A stretch of DNA of 19,598 nucleotides from positions 1-19,598 of the forward strand of contig CBDBUY010000006.1 in NCBI GenBank assembly GCA_965212145.1, in the 5' to 3' direction. The position numbers were made by a program, and so were the translations under genes. Origin of the DNA: JAAEPI01 sp965212145 (GTDB lineage: Bacteria; Bacteroidota; Bacteroidia; Cytophagales; Cyclobacteriaceae). Below, piece by piece: positions 8,075-16,300 of this stretch. The notes under the pieces were generated by a model. That model saw only the letters and a program-made list of their open reading frames with translations. It was not told the DNA's origin and ran no database searches. Position 1 is the stretch's first letter. Each line of letters starts with the position of its first letter.

Positions 8075-10546
8075 TCATTGTTGCCCATTAAGTAATCCGT
8101 GAATTTTTTGATGGAATTCCGAAGGATCAAATGGTTTTGTAATGAAGCCATTCATTCCGGATTCAGACACTTTTTGAGCTACATCCCCTATCACATCGGC
8201 AGTCAGTGCTACGATGGGTAGTTCTGGATTGGTCTTACGAATTATTCTCGACGCTTCATACCCATCCATCTCCGGCATCTGAATATCCATCAATACAAGA
8301 TCAATTTTTTCGGATTTCAGTATATCAATAGCTTCCTGACCGCTGCAAGCCTCTATGGGCTCACAGCCAAAATCGCTAAGAAAGTCTTTGGCTATCATCA
8401 AATTGAACTTATTATCGTCCACTATTAAAACCTTACCTTCAATTTTTTTGGAAATTTTATCTTCCTCAGGGGATTTGGCCGGACGCTCATCTTTCTCCAG
8501 TGTGAGCGTAAATTCGAAAATTGACCCCTTATGCAAAGCACTTGAAAAAACAATGTCGCTATTCATCAGACGAAGCAAGCGTCGTGTGATAGCCAGACCT
8601 AACCCTGAGCCTCCGTATTGCAGTGATGGTCTGTCACCGGCTTGAGTAAATATCTCAAAAATACGCTCGTACTGATCATCAGGAATCCCTATTCCAGTGT
8701 CTTGTATTTTAAAGTGAATGTTGTCTTCGTTGTTCGACTTTTTTGCTACCGAAATAGCAAGGTTTATACGCCCTTTTTCAGTGAATTTAATAGCATTACT
8801 AAGCAAGTTGTGCAGTATTTGGGCAATTCTCATTTCATCCCCTTTATAATGGTCGGCAAGATTCTCGGCTATTTTCAGCTTTACCTCCAATCCTTTTTCG
8901 GATCCCTGTGAGAGATAATTCTCGTAAATGCTTTGAATAAGATCCTGTAGATCAAACGGGCCGTTATTAAGTTCTAGTTTGTCCTCCTCGATTTTCCTGA
9001 AATCAAGTATATCATTTACCACAGCCAAGAGGTGAACTGCGCTTTGACGCAAAATGTTCAGTCGAGTAGCTTGCTTGGCCGAAACCATGTCCTTGATCAA
9101 CAGCCGAGTGGTTCCAACAATCCCATTCAATGGCGTTCTAATTTCATGTGACATCATCGCCAAAAACTGATCCTTGGCTTTCGAGGCTTCCTCAGTTTTG
9201 ATTCTGGCTGCCTCCAGTTCTAATCTCAACCTCATGTTCTCAGAGATATCCCTTGTCACAGAGTGGAATTTCACCATCGTTTTGCCATCATAATGCATCG
9301 TCGTACTGTGTTCCACCCAGAATGGTTCCTGATCTTTGGGTTTGAGCCGAAACTCATAAACGCAATTCGTCGATCGCTCTTTGAATTTTTGACGATAGAA
9401 TTCCTTCATCTGATCTTTATCTTCCTCAAAGACAAAATCCCAAATTCCTAATTGGTAAAACTCTGAAGTATCCATATTTACCATTTGAAGCATTTTAGAA
9501 TTCGCATAAGTAATTCTCCCATCGGCATTACACTCCACTATGCCGGCATTTACATTGCTCAGTATATCAATTAATTCCTTCCTGGCACTTTCAAGTTCTT
9601 CGTTTTGACGAGATACTCTTTGCCTGGCAGCCTCCAGAATATTATTCATGACAAGTCGTCGATTGTAATCGTGACCAATGTAAGTGAACAAACCTGCTGT
9701 GAAAATTAAGAAACCAATCAAGATCAAGTTTTGATTAGCTACATCTAGATCCGCGTCCTGATAAGCGGTTCCAATTACGAACTGATTATCAAAAAGATGG
9801 ATCCGGGATTCCAGAAACTGGTCATCCACTTTGTGTTTTTTGTAGTATTGGGGATCTGCATATTGGTGATAAACCGAAGAACCATCATAAATGGCTCCTC
9901 TATCGAATTCTATTCCATCACCTGTGCAAAACTTGAAATAAATACCTTCAGGCGCTTCTTCATATATGGATTGAATAATCGTGGAAAAATTAATGATGGG
10001 AGCCATGTATCCTATTGGCTTTTCACCATCCGTTACTCCAAATAACAGGGGAATCCCCAGCCAGCCCTCAACCAAATTAATCGGATCATTCAAATGAATT
10101 TTATCACTCTTCATGACCATATTCAAATATTCGATTTCTTCGCCTGAGCGAATATCCGACACATTGCTTCCTGCAAGCCTGTTATGATTTATTTTGTTTC
10201 TATCATAAGAATACACAAATGTGTGTGCAGAATCTAGATAAGAAATAATTATGGAGTCTTTGAAACTGATGTTCTCCAGCATCTTATTGGTAAAGTCTTG
10301 CATCAGCTCTGGCGAAAAGAAATCGTTCCCACAGGACACGTAAGATTTTAGTCCGGCAACAATTACAGCGAACTTGTCAATCGAATTTTCAAACTGAAGG
10401 ACTGCTTTGTCGCGTATGATCTCTTTTTGAACCATACGTTCCTGCCTTCTTCGATCAGCGATTTGCTTACTGAGATTATATGCGAGAATCGCAACTAAGG
10501 CGAACAACACAAATAGCGCTAAGTATACTTTATATCGCTGCTTCAA
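8075..10546 (-). CDS. Membrane-bound hybrid sensor histidine kinase (periplasmic sensor, PAS, HisKA, HATPase_c, REC)
   Basis: This 823-residue protein senses a signal outside the inner membrane and autophosphorylates. Membrane segments are at about 8-26 and 273-292, enclosing a roughly 245-residue periplasmic sensor region with no clear family (possibly Cache-like). A short coiled coil (about 300-328) leads to a PAS/PAC domain at about 325-437. HisKA carries phospho-acceptor H467 in SHEIRTPLNG. The HATPase domain has the N-box (LLSNAIKF, N584), G1 (DTGIGIP, D616) and G2 (GGSGLGLA, 645-652). The C-terminal receiver has D710/D711, phospho-acceptor D754 (LMDIQMPEMDG), T782 and K804. All catalytic residues are present, so it should be active. 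It has no DNA-binding output, so a separate phosphotransfer protein or regulator must act downstream; none is visible here. The start is chosen because the membrane helix follows directly. It lies upstream of the giant gene on the same strand with a 231-base gap. Confidence 0.95.
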   Translation of the reverse strand: MKQRYKVYLALFVLFALVAILAYNLSKQIADRRRQERMVQKEIIRDKAVLQFENSIDKFAVIVAGLKSYVSCGNDFFSPELMQDFTNKMLENISFKDSIIISYLDSAHTFVYSYDRNKINHNRLAGSNVSDIRSGEEIEYLNMVMKSDKIHLNDPINLVEGWLGIPLLFGVTDGEKPIGYMAPIINFSTIIQSIYEEAPEGIYFKFCTGDGIEFDRGAIYDGSSVYHQYADPQYYKKHKVDDQFLESRIHLFDNQFVIGTAYQDADLDVANQNLILIGFLIFTAGLFTYIGHDYNRRLVMNNILEAARQRVSRQNEELESARKELIDILSNVNAGIVECNADGRITYANSKMLQMVNMDTSEFYQLGIWDFVFEEDKDQMKEFYRQKFKERSTNCVYEFRLKPKDQEPFWVEHSTTMHYDGKTMVKFHSVTRDISENMRLRLELEAARIKTEEASKAKDQFLAMMSHEIRTPLNGIVGTTRLLIKDMVSAKQATRLNILRQSAVHLLAVVNDILDFRKIEEDKLELNNGPFDLQDLIQSIYENYLSQGSEKGLEVKLKIAENLADHYKGDEMRIAQILHNLLSNAIKFTEKGRINLAISVAKKSNNEDNIHFKIQDTGIGIPDDQYERIFEIFTQAGDRPSLQYGGSGLGLAITRRLLRLMNSDIVFSSALHKGSIFEFTLTLEKDERPAKSPEEDKISKKIEGKVLIVDDNKFNLMIAKDFLSDFGCEPIEACSGQEAIDILKSEKIDLVLMDIQMPEMDGYEASRIIRKTNPELPIVALTADVIGDVAQKVSESGMNGFITKPFDPSEFHQKIHGLLNGQQ

Positions 10547-10688
10547 CTCAAACGGTTTTTGGACAAAAATTTATTCCTGTCCTGGTTTAGACTTAGCTGG
10601 TCATTAAATGTAACAAATTTTCCTCATCAAACTAATCGTAGATACACTTCCTCCTAATATTAAGACCGAAGTGTTATTCCTTTCGATC

Positions 10689-10720
10689 AAAAAAAAACCC
10701 CAACTGATGTTGGGGTTTTA
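10689..10720 (-). terminator. Intrinsic terminator of the tRNA-Asn transcript
   Basis: The stem ccccaac (10698-10704) / gttgggg (10709-10715) has a tgat loop and is extended by flanking A/T pairs. On the minus strand it is followed by nine T residues (complement of the A-run 10689-10697). It lies 9-40 bases beyond the tRNA 3' end, as expected for a terminator. It also insulates the histidine kinase gene from tRNA transcription. Confidence 0.85.
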
Positions 10721-10728
10721 ATTTTTCG

Positions 10729-10802
10729 CTCCTCCTCTTGGGCTCGAACCAAGGACCCTCTGATTAACAGTCAGATGCTCTAACCAACTGAGCTAAGGAG
10801 GA
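10729..10802 (-). tRNA. tRNA-Asn (anticodon GTT)
   Basis: A 74-base cloverleaf on the minus strand. The acceptor stem is TCCTCCT/AGGAGGA with discriminator G, the D-arm is GCTC...GAGC, the anticodon arm is TCTGA-CTGTTAA-TCAGA with anticodon GTT, the variable loop is 5 bases, and the T-arm is CTTGG-TTCGAGC-CCAAG. CCA is not encoded (the next bases are CG), so it must be added after transcription. It reads codons AAC and AAT. It appears to be a single-gene transcript with its own terminator. Confidence 0.97.
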
Positions 10803-10898
10803 GTGTCCTCTAAAAAGGAGTGCAAATGTAAATCACTGCATTTATCAACCAAAAATTTTTTACAACTATTGAAAGTTGATTCTTACATTTAATCTCTC

Positions 10899-13211
10899 AT
10901 GCGATTCTATTTAGGAATAGTTGTTGTCGTTATGCTTCCAATTTCTTGCATTGGTCAGACAATGTTCGAAGAGATAGCAGGAGCAATTGATCAGGCGAAA
11001 TTTTCCGGTGCATCGTACTATGGAAGTGGTGTTTCAGCTTCCGATTTCGATCAGGACGGAGATATTGACCTGTTTGTGCCTACCGAAGAAGGAAAAATCA
11101 ATGCCATTTACATCAATGAGTTGGGAAATTTCCATAGAACCAATCTAATCAGTGATAATTCAAACGCCCGTGCGGCTCTATGGCTTGATTACAACTCAGA
11201 CGGATTATTAGATCTATTTTTTGCAGGCGACTGCTACAGATCAGGCTCTGATTGCGATTTCCAATCCACCCACCATTTGTATACCCAAGTTACTTTTGGT
11301 CAATTCGTTCGACAAAATACTTCTCTTGATCTGCCCACATCCACCATTGATCCATTAACGGTTTTCGGCGGTGCTGCGGCTGGTGACCTAAATAATGACG
11401 GTTGTGTTGACTTGATACTTACCTATTGGAACGGATCCCCCATCATTCAAATGAATAACTGCAACGGAACGTTTACCGATGCTTCAGGTTTGCTCGGCGA
11501 GCCATTGACACGACGATATTGGCAACCTGTAATCTACGATTTTAATCAAGACGGTTGGGCTGATATTTTTCTCAGTGTGGACGATGAAAAAAATCTCTTT
11601 TATAGGAACAATGGAGGAAAATTATTTGAGGAAATGGGGCAGTCTCTTCAATTGGCTTATGATGGGTACGACATGGGTGTGTCCTTATCGGATTATGACA
11701 ATGATGGTGACATGGACCTGTATGTGACCAATATTTTTGAAGCATCAAACCACAACCGATTATTCGTAAATCAATTGGATGCCGGATCGTTTAGATTTCT
11801 GGAAAAAGCCAATGCCTTAGATATTGCAAATGGGGGTTGGGGTTGGGGTAATACGTTTCTGGATGTAAACAATGACGGCTTCTCAGATCTGGTAGCTACA
11901 AATGGCTGGACGGATGATTTTGCGAATGATCAGTCGCGACTTTGGATCAATCATAACGGCGTGTTTTTTACTGAACCGTCGAATTCTGGTTTTGATGATA
12001 CGTTGAGAGGAGTAAGTCTAATTGCCTTTGATGCAGACCATGATGGCGATTCAGATTTACTACAGACTTTTCTTGAAAACCCTGACAATGTGGGGATCAG
12101 ATATCTTCAAAACTCCATGGGGAGCAATGAAGAATCAAATTACCTAATCATACGACCGAGAATGAACGGAGCAAACAGAATGGCCATTGGCTCAACCATC
12201 ACTGTTCAGATTGGGGATCAGATTCAAACCCGAGCCATTATCTCCGGCAACAGTTTTTATGGGCAAGAGCCCGCAGAGGCAAGTTTTGGGTTGGCTTCCA
12301 ATGAGCTAATCGATAAGGTTACCGTAACATGGCCAGGTGGTCAAAAATCGACCAGACGAAATGTCATCTCTAATCAGATTCTAGATATTGATGATCTTGA
12401 AGTCATTCATGCCCCGGTGATTCACTCTATTGATTACTCTCAAGGAAATCACACTGTTGAGTTTCGTCACATGTCCGGCACGGAAACCGGTTTTTTGCTT
12501 CAAAAATCAACCTTCAGTGATTTCTTGAATTTTGAAGAGTACGACCTCACAAATGGCATCTGGATAGCTGCTAATATTGAACCATCTGTTCAGTATTTTT
12601 TTAGAGTCAAGGCCATATCTAATATCATGACAAGTGAATGGTCAGCAGTCGCCTCATATGTATGGAACCCTGACGTAATAGTAAACGCTCCGACCGATTT
12701 CCAGGTTGATTTCACCCGAAAATCCTCCATCGGTCTGGGTTGGGGAGACAACTCGAATAACGAAAGTTCATTTGAATTGCAACGATCCACAAAATCGGAC
12801 TTCAACCAATATGTTTCAATTTCGATTCCCCAGGATCAGGAATCGTTTTTTGATACCACCGTTGAACCAGATGCTATCTATTACTATAGAATCAGAGCAA
12901 TGCATCCAGAAAGTGCTTCATCGTTTTCCAACACAACAATGGCTTGTGCTTGTGATCCATTGAAGGAATCATCAAGTGAGATTCTAATTTTCCCAAATCC
13001 ATCAAATGGCGAAATTCAAATTTTGAATGGGCGAGTTTCAAATCTCACTTTCCGACTTTTCAATCTTAATGGCCATATGGTCAAATCAAAAAACCTCGGA
13101 ATTTCAATCACAAATACCATTAACGTATCTCATCTACCCTCTGGACTCTATATTTATCAAATCAATGATCAGAAAGTGATTGTCAAAAAGAACCTGATTC
13201 TCCTCCGATAA
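10899..13211 (+). CDS. Secreted FG-GAP/VCBS protein with ASPIC/UnbV domain, two FN3 domains and T9SS type A sorting domain
   Basis: This 770-residue protein starts with a signal peptide (residues 1-19, cleavage near CIG|QT). Seven FG-GAP-type acidic loops at about 49-60, 97-108, 163-174, 214-225, 265-276, 322-333 and 378-389 (for example DFDQDGDIDLFV and DYDNDGDMDLYV) indicate a seven-bladed, Ca2+-binding beta-propeller. It is followed by an ASPIC/UnbV domain at about 412-490 (GQEPAEASFGL, VTVTWPGG), the arrangement of the CRTAC family. Two fibronectin type III domains lie at about 505-588 and 596-682. Residues 694-770 form a T9SS C-terminal signal (IFPNPSNGEIQI, LPSGLYIYQI, ending ILLR), so it should cross the outer membrane by T9SS and be released or anchored. 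The ligand or substrate is unknown. No clear intrinsic terminator follows. The ATG is chosen because the signal peptide begins directly at it. Confidence 0.93.
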   Translation: MRFYLGIVVVVMLPISCIGQTMFEEIAGAIDQAKFSGASYYGSGVSASDFDQDGDIDLFVPTEEGKINAIYINELGNFHRTNLISDNSNARAALWLDYNSDGLLDLFFAGDCYRSGSDCDFQSTHHLYTQVTFGQFVRQNTSLDLPTSTIDPLTVFGGAAAGDLNNDGCVDLILTYWNGSPIIQMNNCNGTFTDASGLLGEPLTRRYWQPVIYDFNQDGWADIFLSVDDEKNLFYRNNGGKLFEEMGQSLQLAYDGYDMGVSLSDYDNDGDMDLYVTNIFEASNHNRLFVNQLDAGSFRFLEKANALDIANGGWGWGNTFLDVNNDGFSDLVATNGWTDDFANDQSRLWINHNGVFFTEPSNSGFDDTLRGVSLIAFDADHDGDSDLLQTFLENPDNVGIRYLQNSMGSNEESNYLIIRPRMNGANRMAIGSTITVQIGDQIQTRAIISGNSFYGQEPAEASFGLASNELIDKVTVTWPGGQKSTRRNVISNQILDIDDLEVIHAPVIHSIDYSQGNHTVEFRHMSGTETGFLLQKSTFSDFLNFEEYDLTNGIWIAANIEPSVQYFFRVKAISNIMTSEWSAVASYVWNPDVIVNAPTDFQVDFTRKSSIGLGWGDNSNNESSFELQRSTKSDFNQYVSISIPQDQESFFDTTVEPDAIYYYRIRAMHPESASSFSNTTMACACDPLKESSSEILIFPNPSNGEIQILNGRVSNLTFRLFNLNGHMVKSKNLGISITNTINVSHLPSGLYIYQINDQKVIVKKNLILLR

Positions 13212-13240
13212 AATTTACACTTCCCGCTTAGACTTTTTTT

Positions 13241-13268
13241 TTTGATATTAGGATTTTTTGTACCTTCA
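13241..13268 (+). promoter_or_regulatory. Possible Bacteroidota-type promoter for the M43 protease gene
   Basis: TTTG (13241-13244), at the end of a 10-T run, could be the -33 element. TACCTTCA (13261-13268) resembles the -7 element TAnnTTTG of the Bacteroidota primary sigma factor, with two mismatches. The 16-base gap is slightly short. The implied transcription start would leave a leader of roughly 35 bases before the ATG at 13308. Confidence 0.4.
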
Positions 13269-13307
13269 AGTTTTCACACTTTCTGATCACCAATTATTGA
13301 CGTAATT

Positions 13308-16300
13308 ATGACGAGATTCTACAGATTAGCACTGCAAGAAATCGGTGCTCTTTCCCTCCTTATTATGCTCAGCTTTGTTGGTTATTCTGCTCAGTCTCAA
13401 GAGCGAATATGCCTTTCATACGAGCATGAAATGAAAATGAGAGCTAAGTATCCTCAACTTGGCACTAAGGAACAATTCGAGGAAAAATTTAACGGTATCA
13501 TGAAATCAGTTCAGGCTAGAAAATCTGGCCCAGCTGCAGTTTTGACGATTCCAATCATTATTCATATCGTCCATGATGGTGAAGCCGTAGGAGTTGGAGA
13601 TAACCTGAGTGCTGATTTGGCCTATGCGCAAATAGACCAGCTCAATGCTGATTTTCGACGAACGCCAGGTACATCTGGGTATAATGAAAATCCAGTAGGT
13701 GCCGACACTTTTATCGAGTTCGCTCCTGCGCTTGTTGATCCGGAAGGAAACCTATTGGATGAACCAGGAATCAACAGAATAGACCGAAACGACATGGGTT
13801 GGACAGCTCCACCATATGATGGCATTGGGTCTGATTACATTGATGTCACTATTAAGACAGAGTCTTACTGGGATTCAGATTTGTACTTTAACTTCTGGGC
13901 AATGGATCTGAGCGGAGGACTACTTGGTTATGCCCAATTTCCTAGTCTTTCTGGACTCGATGGAATGCCGGAAGATGGCGGACCAGCATCTACAGATGGA
14001 GTTGTAGTCCTGACCAGTTCTATGGGTAGTTCGGTAATGCCAAATCCTAGTGGTCCCGGTTCTTTCAATGAAGGTAGGACAGCAACCCACGAAGTAGGTC
14101 ACTGGTTAGGCCTCAGACATATCTGGGGAGATGGAGATTGTAGTGTCGATGATTTTGTTGAAGACACTCCAGAGCAAGGATTTTCATCCTCTGGATGTCC
14201 GACAGATCAATCCAGCTGCGGTTTCGATGATATGGTCGAAAACTACATGGATTACTCTGACGATTTCTGTATGAATGTGTTCACAGTAGGTCAAAAAGCC
14301 AGAATGGACGCGGTTCTTGCCACTTCGCCACAAAGAGCATCTCTTCTAAACTCAACCGTTCACTTAGCTCCTTTCCCGAGCTTACTAATAAGTGAGGTAA
14401 TGGACGGTAACGAATCTGGCGGAGTTCCTAAATACATTGAGTTACACAATGCTAGTGACGAAGCTTATGATTTATCTACTGTGGTTGTTAGAGTCTTTGC
14501 AAATGGCGCAACCGACACATTCAATGAAGTTGCTGTGACAAACGGAACAATTCTGGAAGCAGGTGCATCATTTGTGATCGCAGGAGCTCCTTTTCAAAGT
14601 GAATGGGGTGGCGTATTCTCTACGGCCGTTGCTGATCAAACCAGCAGCGCAATTTCTGGAAACGGTGATGATGTTTACGTCCTATTTGATAACGATACCC
14701 AGTTGACAGTAGATGTTTACGGAGAACTTGGAGTTGATGGTACGGGACAATCGTGGGAGTATGCCGATGGAAACGTAACCAGAAAAAGCTATGTGCTCAA
14801 AGTGAACAATGGGAATTTTGATGGTGAGAACTGGGAATATCTCCCGTACAGCAATGAAACTGCTACTCCCGGAAGTCACACGGCCGAAACTCCGGCTTTT
14901 GATCCAATACTTCTCGGAATCGAAGGAGTTGATAATGGTGAGTTTTATTATGCTTGTGATGGATCAATCACATTCACAGTTTCAGCCGTTATTGAAAATG
15001 CAGGAACACAGCCAATTTCATCGGTTGATTTATCAATATTTAATAGCTCAATTGCCGGTCGGCTAGGACCTGGAGTAACTGCAGCTACTTTTGAGCCCGC
15101 ATTGCTGCCTGGAGAGATTGGATCTGCGGAGTTAGACATGTTCACAATTACTTCCGACGGAGAATATTTCTTCGAAGTGGAAATTTCTGATGAAGGAGAT
15201 GGTAATCCAACCAACAACGAAATCGCTCAGGCAGAATATTATGTGAATATTTTCGAAAATGCCCATAATTTGGTCATTGAAACTGCTACTGATGCCTTCC
15301 CAGATGAAACACTGTGGTCGATTTCCGATGTTACAGGAAATGTTATCTACGAAAACTCGGTGCTATTTGGATCAACAATTAATATTGATGAAGTCTGCCT
15401 TGAAGATGGCGATTACGTCTTTACTCTTGTAGATACATATGGGGACGGAATATCTGACGGATATAGCAGCCTATTTGTTGGTGAAACATTAATTGTGAGT
15501 ATCCCGGGAGATCATCCAGACTTTGATGTTGCCTTCGGCCCTGATGAAAGAAGCGTTTCGTTTGAATTCAGTCTCCCATATTCCGCAGAAACGGATTTAT
15601 CCGTTGAACTAACCTCCCCAATGAACGGTGATGTGACTTCTTGTTTTGATCAGGTCGGAATGGAAGCTATAGTCACCAATGTTGGAACCACTGTTGTTAG
15701 CGGATTCGAAATTTCATTTGGAACTGAGGATGACTTTTATTCAGAAGTACTTGATGGATTATTCTTCAGACCAGGTGAAGAAATGGAGCTGGAATTGGGA
15801 TTGGTTACCATGGCCGAAGGATCCAATACAGTGGCTGTGGTGGTGGATGCTGTAAGCGATACTTCAGGCAATGGAGACCTTAATCCAAGTGATAACGTCG
15901 ATGGCGCAACTATTAATTTCACTTTATCTGATGAAAATGGCATCATACTAAGCTTATTCACAGATGGATTTCCAGGCGAAACCAGCTGGGATTTGGAAGA
16001 TGCCAGCGGAGCAATCATTGCTACATCTGGAGCCTTGCCCGAGGATAGTGAGGTAGTTGAATTGTTCTGTCTTCCAGACGGTGATTACACTTTTAACCTG
16101 TATGATAGTTGGGGTGATGGTATAAGTAATGATGTTGCGGCTATCATTGAAGATGACCAAGGACAAGAGGTAGCTCTCATCCCAGGAAATTTTGGTACAG
16201 AAGTGTCAACAGAGTTCACGCTACCATATGTTCCTTTTACTGACGCTGCAATAGAAATAATTGACCCTGTTGAAGGTGAAATAATTGCGAGCTGCTCAGT

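Noticed and set aside
10547..10688. Promoter for the histidine kinase gene
   Set aside because: No convincing -33/-7 pair could be placed on the minus strand in this AT-rich gap, so none is annotated.
10729..10802. tRNA-Asn gene as an integration site for a mobile element
   Set aside because: No integrase, no duplicated tRNA 3' end and no foreign-looking gene cargo are visible on either side.
10899..10960. Lipoprotein signal at the CRTAC-like protein (LPISC)
   Set aside because: The position three before the cysteine is Pro, not the Leu, Val or Ile of a lipobox, and a signal peptidase I site at CIG|QT fits better with the T9SS tail.
13212..13243. Intrinsic terminator after the CRTAC-like gene, suggested by the T-run
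   Set aside because: No complementary arms precede the T-run, so a hairpin terminator is not supported.
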